Assembly (NCBI GenBank): GCA_002049455.2 | Contig: KV918762.1 | Coordinates: 558,001 to 622,000, forward strand | Direction: 5' to 3' | Source: Porphyra umbilicalis | Taxonomy: Eukaryota > Rhodophyta > Bangiophyceae > Bangiales > Bangiaceae | Length of the DNA: 64,000 bases | Shown: positions 34,344-45,866 of the stretch, piece by piece | Layout of the letters: each line of letters begins with the position of its first letter | How positions within the stretch are numbered: the stretch's first letter is position 1 | Made by a program: the position numbers and the translations under genes | The notes under the pieces: generated by a model | The model's input: the letters and a program-made list of their open reading frames with translations, nothing else | Told to the model about the DNA's origin: nothing | The model's database searches: none

Positions 34344-35638
34344 ATGCCGATGCCGACTCCCCCCCCCCCCCCCTCCCCACCGTCATCCTCACTGCCGGCA
34401 GCACGACGCTCGCGCTCGGCCTCGCCGGCGAGGCGCACCCGCGGTGGCACGGCGCCCTCCCCCCCACCTCCCCCCCCCCCCCGGGGCCCCGCCTACGCCC
34501 CCCCCCCAATCGCGGCTGCGGCGGCGGCATACCCCCCCGCCCCCCCGCCGCACGCGCTGTACCTCCGCGCCGCCTTTCTCTCCGCCCTGTGCCTCCCGTC
34601 GGCGCGTCGCCTCGTCGCCGTCGAGGCGGGCGACGGCCTCGCGTCGGCGTGGGCGGCGGTCGCCGCCGCCGCGGGGCTCGTGCCCCCTGCTGGCATCACG
34701 TCCGTGTCGGCCGCCGCCGCCGCCGCCGCCGCCGCGGGCGTGGAAGACGCGGTTATTGTGGATGTCGGCGCGCGGGGGGTGGCCGTTGCGGTGGTGTTGG
34801 GGGGGGGGGAAGTGCCGGGCGTGGGGGGGTGGACCCGTGGGCTGGGGGGGGGGGGGTCGCCGCCGCCGTGCGGGGGGGGCTGGGGGGGGAGGTGACCGCC
34901 GCAGAGGCGGCCGAGGTGGTCGAGCGCTGCTGCTACGTGGCGCCGCGGGGGGGGGGGGGGGGGGGTGCGCTACCGCCATTGTGTTGGCGGGCGGGCGCTC
35001 CTTGGTCGTACCGCCGGCGGTGCGCGCGGGGGCGCCCGAGGTGCTGTTTGGGGAGAATGAAGGTACGTACGGATGGGGGAGGGCGGGGGCCGTGTGGCCT
35101 GGCGCCGCGGGGCGCGCGCGTGCGCCCTGCACCGGCGGTGGGTCTGCTGCCCGCCGGGCGCGCGGCCCCGGTCGGGGGCCACCCGCAGCCGCCCGCCGCG
35201 ACCCTCTTCCACCTGCTGACCCGCCGCCATGTGGGCGTCTGCTTTCCCCCTTCGTGCTTCTTCCCCGCTGCAATGTGTTGTGGAACGTCAATGTGCCCTT
35301 CCCCACCCCCCCCCACAGAGGGTGTCTGCCTAACCGACCTCGTCCTCGACGCCCTCACCGCCCTCCCGTCCGTCCCCGCCCGCGCCGCCGCCACGAGCGC
35401 CATCGTCCTCGTCGGCGGCGTCGCCGCCCTCCCCGGCCTCCCCGCCCGCCTGGCCGCCGAGCTAACCGCCGCCGCCGCCGACGCGGCGGCGCCCGCGGCG
35501 CGGCGTGCGGCGGCGGGCGCCGCGGTGCTCACCCCACCGGGGGAGGGGGTGTGGCCGCCGGCGACGGCGTCGTGGGGGGGGGGGGCCACCGCCGTGGCCG
35601 TGGCGGCGGCGCTGGGGGGGGGGCGCGCCACGGGGTGA
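34344..35638 (+). CDS. Actin-related protein, one intron, frame breaks at C/G runs
   Basis: Pieces in actin order are seen along the plus strand: nucleotide-site strand TVILTAGSTTLALGLAGEAH with PR (about 34374-34440), YLRAAFLSALCLPSARRLV, the sensor region AGITSVSAAA, DAVIVDVGARGVAVAVVLGG (second phosphate loop), EVTAAEAAEVVERCCYVAP, AGAPEVLFGENE, then after an intron TDLVLDALTALPSV, IVLVGGVAALPGLPARLAAE and ASWGGGATAV, matching actin's PE-LF, GG...PG...RL...EL and WGG. The frame changes at C runs (34359-34373 and 34456-34507) and G runs (34799-34856, 34947-34965). Likely start ATG is 34344. It is short and diverged, nearest in feel to Arp10-like proteins, but the subtype is open. Arps act in dynactin or chromatin remodelling. 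Breaks only at homopolymers suggest assembly error or run-length variation rather than decay. Confidence 0.7.
35063..35318 (+). other. Intron of the actin-related gene
   Basis: Donor AAG|GTACGT at 35063 and acceptor CCCCACAG|AGG ending at 35318. Splicing joins the PE-LF exon frame to the TDLVLD exon frame exactly, as actin homology requires. C-rich tract before the acceptor; 256 bp. Confidence 0.75.
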
Positions 35639-35885
35639 CGCGGGCAACACGCGGGGTGGCACGCGGTGCGAGGGCGGTGGGCGGGCGTGCCGGCGGCGTG
35701 GCACGGGAGACCAGAAGCGTCAGGGCGTGCACCTCGGCAGTGGTGGGGTGCGGGGGAGGACCCGCACCTGCCCCACGGGTAAACACCAAAAAAAAAGAGA
35801 AAGACGCATTCGACAGCATTGGTTGAAAGAGAAAGCAAGCGCGCACTGATCCAACGCCCCTACTACATGCGCGCGGCCGCCCGCC

Positions 35886-36580
35886 TCATAGGACGGCGGC
35901 CATGTGCACCTTTCGGCGGGGCCGAATCCCCCTCGCGGGGCCCTCCCCCGGAAACAGGACCGTCTCCGTGGCGCCCTCCGCGTCGCCCTTCGGCGGCGGC
36001 ACGGCGGCGGCAGCGTTGGACGGCGGCACGGCCGCGGCGGCATTTGGCGGCGGCACTGCCGCGGCAGCGTTTGACGGCGGCACGGCGGCGCCGCCGCCGC
36101 CCCCACCACCCCCCCCGCCACCGCCGACCGCCCCCCCCCGGCGGGCGGCACCTCCCCCCCGCCCACGCCAGAGCAGCGCCGCCAAGTGGAGGCGCAAGGA
36201 GCGGTGCGGGTGCCCCCCCCCCCCCCCCTTGGCGCTCCCGCCGCCCCCCGACGTGGCCGACGACGCGGCCGACGCCGACGCCATGAGCTGCGCCGCCGTG
36301 TCGCGGCGGTCCCCGCCCCCACCGCGGTCGCCGCGGTCGCCGCCGCCGCCGCCGCGGTCGCCGACGCTGCCGCGGTCGCCGCCGCCCCGCCGGCGCACCG
36401 GGACGGGCACGCAGAGCGACGCCGGAAAGACGGCGGCGCTCCCCCGCTCCCGCCCGCCGGGTCCGTAGCGGTGGCGGGAGGGGCGCTTGAGGCCGACGCG
36501 CGAGCCGCCGCTGTTCTCCCGCTGCACCCGCCCGCGCGGCGCAGGTGGCGCCGCCGCCGTGTCGCCGACCGTGGCCGCCG

Positions 36581-36632
<52 letters not shown>

Positions 36633-39428
36633 GTCGCTGGTAGTGGCGGCGGCGGCGGGGGCGGCCGCGCCCGCCAACACGCTCAGCACGTGGTCGCCCT
36701 GCTCGTGGAGCGCCGGGAAGCGGGGCTGCGGCAGCGTCGCGAGCGCGTTTTCCACCCAATCCCCCGCGCCGACGGCGACCATTTGGCCGACGCACTCGGC
36801 GTCGGCGGCCAGGTTGGCGAGCAACGCCACCGCCTGCTGCTGCACCGCCGCGACCGACGAGTAGGTCGACAGGGCCGCGACCGCCACGTCGACGGCGGTG
36901 AGGGTGGTGGGCGGCCGCGCGGGCGGCACCCCTTCGTGGCCGGCGACGCTTACCGAGCCGCGCGCGGGGCGGGACGGCCGCGGCACCGCCGCAAACGACG
37001 GCGACACGTGGACGCTGAGCCCCGCCGCGCCCCGCCCGACGCCCCCGCCGCCGCCCGTGCCGCCGACGATGGCCGTCGGGGGGGTGCTCGCCGCCGCCGC
37101 CCGGGTGCCCGCCACCATCCGCCGCACGTTGGACGGGCAGCCGTCGGCCAAATTGCGCAGCGCCCGACACCCGTGCGTTTGGATGACCGCCGAGCCACCA
37201 CACTCGCGCAGCGCGTTGAGCAGCGGCGGGATGCCGCCGAGGCTCCCAATCAACTCCCGGTTGGTCGGCTCCCCATACACGGCGTTGCCGAGCGCAGAGA
37301 TGGCCGGTTCGACGGCCCGCGGGGACCCCCCATACACGCTAATGACGGCGAGGACGCACCGCAGGCCGTCACAGTCGCGCAGGCGCGGGCGGTTGGCGGG
37401 GGAAAAACAGAGGGAGCGGAGGAGGGCGCAGCCTTTGGCGAGCAGCGCCTCCCGGTGGAGGTGCCGCCGCATCGTGGCAGCCACCACGGCCACCCCGCCG
37501 AGCTCCCCCACGCGCACCTGCACGGCGGGCGCTTGGGTGACCACGTGGAAGAGGAGGGCGACCGCGTGTTCCGCGAGGGACCCGTTGCCCGCGTCCCGCC
37601 GCAGGGCGCCGAGCACCAGCCGCAGGCCGTCCGAAGGCGCGCCAGACCCGCCGTCCAGGTGCCCCCCCGTGAGGCTATCGCGGCCACCCCCGCCGCCGAC
37701 AATCGCCGCGCGGTTGGCCTTGTCGTCGACCGACAAGTTGGACAGCGCCACCACCGCCTGGTACTGCAGCTGCGCGTTGGCCGGGAACCGCCGCATGGCG
37801 TCGAGGATAGTCGGCACCCCCCCTGCGCGGCCGCCGAGGTATTGGTTGACTTGCGAGCGAAACGTCAAGTTGCGGACGGCGAGGCAACACCGCGCCGCCG
37901 TCTCCTCGTCCCGCGCGTGCGCGCGCATGGCGGCGAGGATCGCGTCGAGGCCCCCCGAGCGGCCGATGCGGCGCTTGCGCACCTCTGACCCAAACGCCGC
38001 GTTGGCGAGCACCGTCGCCCCCCGGTCTTGGATGCGCGCCGACCGCGCGTGGGCGCCCATGGCCGCAATGACCGCCTCGGCGCCATACAGCGACACGACC
38101 GCCTCGCGCAGCTCGTCAGCGGCGGTGAGGGCTTTGAGGGCGCCGAGCGCGCGCTGTACCACCGCCGCCACCGTCATGTAATCGCGGAGCGCCTCGAGCA
38201 CCGCCTCGACGCCGCCCGCGGCGCCGATCGCCGGCAGCAAGTCTTTGCGACGGCTCGCAAGGGCGGCGAGCAGGTGGCACGCCCGCTCCTGCCCCGTCTC
38301 CGAGTCGAGCTCCCGCACGACAATGCAAAAGCGGCCGAGGCGCCACGGGAGGGAGCCGACCACAGGCGGGCCGGGGGCTTCACTGCTGCCGCTCGATGAC
38401 GTGTCATCGTCGCCGTCGCTGTCGCCACCACCACCGTTCGCGTCTTGGTCGTCGCCGTCGGCCGTCTCCTCCTCATGGACGAGCCGCCACCCGTCCACGT
38501 TGGTCCGCCCACGGTCGGACGGGTCCTCCACGCTCGCACCGCCCTCCCCGGGGAGGGGCATGCGGGCAAACGACTGTTCGCTCACGTCCAGGGACGCTTC
38601 GATCGAACGGATGCGGCCGGCGGCAGCGGCAGACGCGGGATGAGAGGCGGGCGCGCGGGCGCCCCCCTCCCCCGAGCCGGCCTTCGGCGACATGGACATG
38701 GTGCTGCACAAGTCGTCCACCTCGTCGCCGCCCTCCATGACGCTGCCGCCGCCGCCGCCGCCGCCGCCGACGTGACGGCACGGCAGCGGCCGCGGCGAAT
38801 CCCGACGGCGCTCCTGCCCCCCCGTCGAGCCCTCCCCCGCCGTGTCGGTCGAGCCCGCAACGGCCGCCATCGAAGCGCCGTCGGCATCGTCGCCCAGTGC
38901 GTCGTCGCCGCCGGCACCGCCACGACCCGATGCTTGTCGCCTGCCGCCCTGCGCGAGCGCCACGACGCGTGTCGGCAGCCGCGCAAAGCTCATCTCCACG
39001 TCCCACTCGTCCTCCTCGTGCGCGCCGCCGGCGCCGCCGCGGCGCCGAACGCTGGTGCTGTAGCGCCCACCGCCACCGTCACGGGTGCTGGCGCCGCCTC
39101 CAACGCGCGCGGCACGCGGGGCACCCAACGTGTCGCCCACCCCAAAGCCGTTCCCCACCGCCGCCATCATTGCGCCCGCCGCGGCCGCGCCCGCCTGGTG
39201 CGACGCCGCGGCGGCGGCGGCGGCGGCGGCGGGCCCGCCGAGCGCCCCGCCGTCACCAAAGAGGGCGGCAAGCGCCGCGCCGCGCACCCGCGCCGACCGC
39301 ATCGGCTGGCGGCGGGTCAGGATCTGTGTCACGTCATCGTCATAGGCGCTGGTGGCGGTGGCGGTCGCTTCCGCAACCGCCGCGGCGGCCGCGGACAGGG
39401 GCGTTGGGGGGGATGGTGGCCGCGCCAT
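35886..39428 (-). CDS. Large armadillo-repeat protein
   Basis: A 1180-residue intronless ORF from ATG 39428 (MARPPSPPTPL) to TGA at 35886-35888. Residues 1-330 are disordered, rich in Ala, Gly and acid, and carry two copies of a short motif (MSFARLPTRV, QSFARMPLPG). From about 350 to 850 lie ~10 armadillo-type helical repeats of ~42 residues with typical ends: GGVEAVLEAL, GAEAVIAAM, GGLDAILAAM, GGVPTILDAM, then ALSNLSVDD, ALGNAVYGEP and CRALRNLADG. The C-terminal third is low complexity, including a ~17-Ala tract from a GCC run (36583-36633) and repeats of AAAAVPPPN. Such solenoids bind protein partners; the partner is unknown. The frame stays open upstream to 40286 but that part is only GC noise. 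It is tail-to-tail with the actin-related gene, about 250 bp apart. Confidence 0.85.
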
Positions 39429-41560
39429 GGCCGCGTTGGGGGGCGCGAGGGGGGGGGGGGGGGAAAGGGGGAACGAAAAGCGCACGGCGGGTACCCCCGC
39501 CGCAAAAGAGGCCGGGCACCAGACAAAAAAGGCAGAGTGGGAGGGAAGAGGCGGGAACCGGGGGCGCGCGCACCCGCCGGCCGCCACGTCGGGGGCGGCC
39601 TGTGTACGGCCGCTGGTGCAGCGCGGCGCAACGCCGTGCGGCGGGACCGGTGCACTGCGACGCGGCGGGCGCGTGAGCGTGTGCAACCGGGGTGCGTCGT
39701 AAGGGGTGAGAACACAGTGCCGCGGGCACAATGTGGAGGGGAGGCGCGGAGCGGGGGGGGGGGGGGGGGGGGGGGGGGAGGGAGGCCGGCCACCTCGTGT
39801 TCGGAAAAGCAAAAGCAAAGCGCACCGGCGCAGCAGCGGCAGCACGCGAAGGGGCCCCAAGGCCGGCCCGCCAGCGATGCGGCACACCCCGCCCGACGCG
39901 GCGCGTGCAAAGCCCCCACCCCGCGGCCAGATGGCACCGGCACGGGGCACGCGCGGCGCGGCCACCCCCCAAGCGCGCCGCCGGCAGCGCGCCGTCTGCG
40001 CCGCCCCCGACCCGTCACCGCGCGCGCTACGGCAATCCCCCGAAAAAGAAGTGGCGTGGGAGGGAGGCGGGGCAGGCACCACCCGCCGCTCCACCCGCCC
40101 AAAGAAGGCGGTCCGCCCCGCCGCCGCCGCCGCCGCCGCCGCCGCGCCGATGCGCGGTAGACGCAACCGCCGACCCGCCCGGCCGGCCGCCGACCAATGC
40201 GCGCCGGCCGCCGACCGCGCCCGCAGCCCCCACCGCCAGTGGTGGCGGCGGTGGGTTGCGCAGCTCCCCCCCACGCCCCCTTCCACCGCCGCCGCCGCCG
40301 CCCCTCACGCACGGCTGTCAGTGGTGGACGCCAGACCGCGCGCGTCCGCGGCTCGGGGCACGCAACGGGGAATGGGGCACCGTCGACGAGCCGCGGCACC
40401 GAGGGCCCCCTGCCCCCGCGGGCCCCAGAGGCGGCGCGGCGGGCCCCCGCTTGGCAGCGGTCACGGCGCGCGGCACGACCACACCACGCTGGGCGGCGCC
40501 GCGTCGGGCCCGAAAGAGGGGAGGGGTGTCGAGGGGGGCGCCGGAGGGCCGGGGGGGGCGGGGGGGAGGGGGGGGGGTGCACTTGCACCAGCGGACCGAT
40601 GCGGCTTCAAAGTCGGATCTTGCGGCCGCGGCGGCGCGCCGCTGACACGCCGGCAGGCGCACCGCGGCAGGGGGCACCCCCGGAGGTGCCGCCGGCGGGT
40701 CGCCGAGCGGGGCTGCCACCGTCGCCCCAAACCGCCAGAGGTGGGCGGGCTGTCGGCTCGCGCGGCGGCCGCCGAGAGGCGGGCGGCAGTCACCCGCGCG
40801 CGTCGCGGAAGCGCCGCCCGCAACAGGATGACGTGGGCGGGACGGCGGCGGCGGGCGGGCCACCGGCGCGGCGTCGACCAACGGCCGGTCGCGGCAGGCG
40901 CTGCCACCGCGCCGGTGGACGCGGCCGCCACGGTGCCCACACCCTCCGCACTTGCGACCCCAGCCCCCCCCCCCCGCCCTGCTCCGCACCGTCCCCTCCG
41001 CCTGGGTGCAGTGTGCTTGCAGCGGCGGCAAAACCCGCCGATCGCGTCGCTCGTCTGCCCCCGTGCCACGCGGACGCGCGGCGCCCGCCAGCGGTGGCGG
41101 GGCCAAACGCGTCGCGGCCAAAAAGTGCGCTCTCACCTCCGCGGGCGGGCGCGCGACGCGAGCCGGAGGTGTGGTGAAAGCGTGTGGGGCCGAGGCGCGG
41201 CCAGGGCCCGCCAGGGGCGACAAGCGGCCCTCTGTCGGTTCCCAAACGCGGTACCCACGGGGTCATCGTCGTGGCCCGCCGACTGCCCATCGTCAGACAT
41301 CTGATGCCCTCGAACGAACGCCCGTTCTCGTCCGTTTCTCGTTCGGATTGCATCCGCCGGACGAATCGCATTCGTTTGTCCCAGCCATCGGCAGTCGTCC
41401 GGTCAGACGAGCGGCCGAACGAAAGGCCTTGCGTGCGGACAGAGGTTGGGGCCCGAAATACAGCTCGGTAACATCCTCACAGTACTTCTGTTGGTTGCCA
41501 GAACTTCTCTAATATAGATAATGACTAAGACTGCAAAGCTAAGGACACCGGTCCGCTTGC
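39429..41560. other. GC-rich spacer upstream of the armadillo gene
   Basis: Includes a 26-G run at 39753-39778 and several shorter C/G runs. Open frames on all sides are Arg/Ala/Pro/Gly-rich without domains. The part next to 39429 is presumably the promoter of the armadillo gene. The stretch 41290-41430 has many CGAACGAA/CGTTCG words also seen near 49370-49480. Confidence 0.5.
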
Positions 41561-41562
41561 CT

Positions 41563-42060
41563 CACCACCTTCCCCCTCACCACCTTCCCCCTCACCACCT
41601 TCCCCCTCACCACCTTCCCCCTCACCACCTTCCCCCTCACCACCTTCCCCCTCACCACCTTCCCCCTCACCACCTTCCCCCTCACCACCTTCCCCCTCAC
41701 CACCCTCCCCCTCACCACCTTCCCCCTCACCACCTTCCCCCTCACCAACTACCCCATCACCACCTCCTCCCTCCCCGCATAGTCCCTCTCCGCATTACCC
41801 CTCTCCGCATTGCCCCTCTCCGCATTGCCCCTCCCCGCCATGCGCCTCCCCGCCTCGCGCCTCCCCGCCTCGCGCCTCCCCGCCTCGCGCCTCCCCGCCT
41901 TGCGTTTTCCCGCCTTGCGTTTCCCCGCCTTGCGCCTCCCCGCCTTGCGCCTCCCCGCCTCGCCCCACCCCGCCCTGCCCCGCCCCGCCTTGCCCCGCCT
42001 CGCCTTGACCCGCCTCGCCTTTCCTCGCCCCGCCTTGCCCCGCCTCGCCTTGCCCCTCCC
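41563..42060. repeat. Two adjoining 15-bp minisatellites
   Basis: 41563-41755: about 13 units of CACCACCTTCCCCCT. 41800-42060: about 17 more degenerate units of CCCCGCCTCGCGCCT. The shared 15-bp length and C-rich strand suggest one evolved from the other. Confidence 0.85.
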
Positions 42061-42608
42061 TCCCCACCCCTCAACGTCACGCACCTCTCCCCACCTGTCC
42101 CTTCTTGCTCACGTCCAGACCTCGTCCGTTCCGACCCCCCGCCCTCCGCTCACCGCTGCACCCCCCCCCACCAACGCCGCTGTCCTCCCCCGCGTTCACC
42201 GCTGTCAACATTCACAGCCATCGCCGCTCTCCCCCGTCTTAAAACGTGTGCCTCCACAATACCGTCATCTCGTCTACTGCTGCCGTGCCAGATGCAGGAA
42301 GGCTCACGCGGCAGCACGGTAACCATAGTGCGTGAGTGTCCACCAGGGGAGGATGACGGTCATGGAGATGTCAGCCAAGGCAAGGACTGCGCTGTGAGGT
42401 GTGTCGGTTGCTCTCGTAGAGCTCACCCCTCTCCCGTACTGTAGCTTCCACTCCAGACCTGCACCCCTCTCCTTGCCCTCGGCAGGGCCGTACGACAGGC
42501 ACTGTTGGGTGCCCCATGTTTGAAAAATCAAACACCGAACGTCGGCATCAATCCCTTTATATAAGGCGCGCGGTGGGCCACATGTCTGTATGTATGTCTG
42601 TATCTCTG
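42061..42608. other. Intergenic, nothing recognised
   Basis: C-rich, then mixed sequence. No gene seen. Confidence 0.4.
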
Positions 42609-43126
42609 TGCAGCCCACCAATGGGATGGCCGCGATCGGGTTTCGCACACAGGCTACATTGGCAAACAAATGGATTGCGCGAACGCCCAGAATTTCAGCG
42701 CATTCCGACCACAAACATTCTAAGGACCGGCCTGCACGCCCGGGTCAAGTACATCCCAGTGGGATTGCGGCGATCGGGTTTCGCACAGGGGCTACAATGG
42801 CAAACAAATGGATTGCGCGAGCGCCCAGATTTTCAGCGCATTCCGAGCACAAACATTCTAAGGACCTGCGTGCACGCCCGGATCAACTCCATCCAGAACC
42901 GCGAGCGGCGCAGCGCGAGGCCGTCGAATTGATACCCTGACTGTCAATTTTCCGAACTGGAACAAACAGAGGTTTTTGGGGACGGCCCAGATTTTCGGCG
43001 AGCGGCGCAGCGCGAGGCCGTCGAAGTAAACGCGTGACTTTTCGTCCGCCAAGTTGGTGCATTCAGAGGATTTTCGGGAACGCCTAGAGTTTCGGCGAGC
43101 GGCGCAGCGCGAGGGCGTCTTCACAC
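42609..43126. repeat. 138-bp duplication followed by 97-bp tandem units
   Basis: GATCGGGTTTCGCACA-type starts at 42634 and 42772 mark two copies 138 bp apart. Then GAGCGGCGCAGCGCGAGG occurs at 42903, 43000 and 43097, exactly 97 bp apart. Both unit types share CGCCCAGA(A/T)TTTC, so the shorter one probably arose from the longer. Confidence 0.85.
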
Positions 43127-43605
43127 CGGCCGCTGGGTGGCGGGGTGGGGGGGCCGCCGGGTGGCGGGGTGGGGGGGTCCGGGGGGGAGGGCCGCCTCCC
43201 CCCGGCCGCCGGGTGGCGGGGTGGGGGGGTCCGGGGGGAGGGCCGCCTCCCCCCCGGCCGCCGGGTGGCGGGGTGGGGGGGTCCGGGGGGGAGGGCCGCC
43301 TCCCCCCGGCCGCCGGGTGGCGAGGTGGGGGGGTCCGGGGGGAGGGCCGCCTCGCCCCCGGCCGCCGGGTGGCGGGGTGGGGGGGTCCGGGGGGAGGGCC
43401 GCCTCCCCCCCGGCCGCCGGGTGGCGAGGTGGGGGGGGTCCGGGGGGAGGGCCGCCTCGCCTCCGGCCGCCGGGTGGCGGGGTGGGGGGGGTCCGGGGGG
43501 AGGGCCGCCTCGCCCCCGGCCGCCGGTTGGTGGGGTGGGGGGGTCCGGGGGGAGGGCCGCCTCCCCCCGGCCCCCGGGTGGCGGGTGGGGGGAGTCCGGG
43601 GGCAT
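43127..43605. repeat. ~53-bp G-rich minisatellite
   Basis: About nine units around CCGCCGGGTGGCGGGGTGGG plus GGGTCCGGGGGGAGGG. Runs of G differ by one or two between units. Strong G-quadruplex potential on the plus strand. Confidence 0.88.
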
Positions 43606-44124
43606 GGGCCGCCCCTCCCCCTGGCATACAAGGCCGCGCCACAATCTTCTATTCTCAGAACGGGGAACGAATTATTCTTTGTCTGGGAAAGGAGCCGATT
43701 CTATCGGCCTGGAGGCACTTTTTCTCTTTCTTCGGCGCTCTGTATCTCTGGAACGGCTGCCCTACGGACAAATCTGAGCAGCGCGAACGGGGGAAGGGGG
43801 GAGGCATGGGCAAATGTTTGTAAGCTATTGAATGAGCTGGGTCCCGTAGTCGTCCGGCGATTTCATGAAAACACGTCTGTGGGGCATGTGAGAAAATGCG
43901 CCTCGATTTACAGTGGGCTCTCAGAGCCCGCGCGGGTCCTACCTAGTCTGCTCTCTTAAAGACGGTTGTAGGCTACTTTTGTCCGTCCGTCCGCGACCAC
44001 CCCGGATTGCTGGCACGGCCTGTACATGAAGTGCGGGTTGATCGGCATTCCAGGCCCTACGACAGAACTATGTACAAAACAATTGACTCCTTTACAAACG
44101 AATGACAAGAAAAAACTAACTATG
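43606..44124. other. Intergenic, nothing recognised
   Basis: Moderate GC, no gene seen. Confidence 0.4.
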
Positions 44125-44535
44125 ACCAGGGGTGAGGTGGGGCGGGTGGGGTGGGGTAGAGTGGGGTGCGGTGGGGTTAAGCGGGTGGGGTGGGGAGGGG
44201 TGGTATGTGGTGGGGTGTGGTGGGGTGAAGTGGGGTGGTGGGCATGGGGTGAAGTGGTGCGGGTTGCGCGGGCGGGATGGGGTGTGGTGGGGTTGAGCGG
44301 GTGGGGTGGGGCGGGGTGGTGTGTGGTGGGGTGTGGTGACGTGGCGTGGAGTGGTGTGGGTGGGGTGGGGTGGTGTGGGTGGCGCGGGCGAGGTGGGGTG
44401 TGGTGGGGTTGAGCGGGTGGGGTGCGGCGGGGTGGTGTGTGGTGGGGTGTGGTGACGTGGCGTGGCGTGATGTGGGTGGGGTGGCGTGGTGCGGGTGGCG
44501 CAGGCGGGGTGGGGTGTGACGGGGTTGAGCGTTTG
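44125..44535. repeat. TGGGG-type repeat with exact 116-bp higher-order unit
   Basis: Degenerate GTGGGGTG words. GGGGTT(A/G)AGC(G) recurs at 44173, 44289, 44405 and 44521, that is every 116 bp, showing three higher-order copies. Confidence 0.88.
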
Positions 44536-45062
44536 TAGTGGGGTGGTGTGGGAGAGGTAGATGAGATGGAGTGCGAAGCGTGAATGATAGCGCGGTCGCG
44601 GCACTGTCGTATTAACGGGACTGCAGAATGTACAGGCTCGGAGATGATCACTTCGTGTCATAGCGGGGACATCCATTTCATCTTCTGGACGGGGCCCCGA
44701 GACCGTATTCTTTGGAACCCTTCAGGCGCTAGCCAGCAGACGGGCACTCCTGTCGTACAAAACATCGCGATGATGGTGCTCTGTGCATGAAGAACACCCG
44801 TTCCCCCGTGTTTCTGAAGGATTAGCAACTGAGGTGCCAGCCGTCCACGGGTATCTGGAGGCATGGAGATGTACACGTCACTTCGACACGGGTACACCTT
44901 TGACATCCTCTGGTTAGGGCGTATTCCAATGTTTCTTGAGCACCCTACCGGCGGTGGCCGGCCGACGGACACCAGAGTAGCCATGCCGTGTTTGTGCCTG
45001 CCGAATCATCTTTGGCCAGCTACTTTGCTAGAGTATTTCATGGTTCGCATGCTGTTTTTCGA
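44536..45062. other. Intergenic, nothing recognised
   Basis: Unique moderate-GC sequence before the transposon cluster. Confidence 0.4.
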
Positions 45063-45866
45063 TTCCAGGCACGTGCGTGCATCACCCTGGCCTTCAGGGC
45101 GGTAGCGCGCTCGGCGACGCATCGACACCGGGCACGCCGGCTGTCTCCATGGCCGCGAGCACACCCGGGGCCCCGTACAGCCACGTTGCCGAGGCGAGGG
45201 GGGCGTGGGGCGGGGAAATGGGTACCGTCGCCGCTACCGCAGCGGCGGCGGCCCGCCGGCGTGTCGCAACGCCCACGGGCAGGACCGTCACCCCGCCGGG
45301 CAGCGCATCTGCTCGCAGCGGGCGGGGCGGCCGACACGGCACACGGGTGGGCGGGTGGAATCGACCGCCGTGCGACGGAGCGCCTCTAACCGCGCCAGTA
45401 GATGGCGTCGGCAACCGCCGACGCGCCGCCGCAACAGAAGCCGGCGCGCAGGCACGATCACCTGCGGGTTATCGGGAGCGTTTTGAACTCCGGAAGTAGC
45501 TACGCGTGGTAGCCGCGCGCAACTTGGGGCGGTGGGGGGGGGCAGGGGGGCACGCGCCGTCCGGGCCCTGTGACCCCTGCGTCAAGCCAGTCCTTCTCAG
45601 CACCGTAACTGCATTAGCTTTTGGCGTCATCGTTACCAGTTACGGCGCGCAGGCACGATCACCCGCGGGTCATCGTGGGCGCGTCGAACCCCGGAAGTCG
45701 CTGCGCGCGGTCGCCGCGCGCAACTCGGGGCGGTGGGGGGGGGCAGAGGGGCAGACGCCGTCCGGGCCCTGTGACCCTTGTGGCAGGAGAGTCCTTCTCA
45801 GCCACGTAATTCTATTTTGCTTTTTAGCGTCATCGCGACCCTTCCAACGCTGACACGCCCTCAGAT

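Noticed and set aside
39429-40286. N-terminal extension of the armadillo ORF to 40286
   Set aside because: The extra 286 residues are GC noise and cross a 26-G run; the ATG at 39428 starts a more regular protein.
45063-45500. Coding ORFs within the R elements
   Set aside because: Open frames in R copies are not conserved between copies and show no domain; the family is non-coding.
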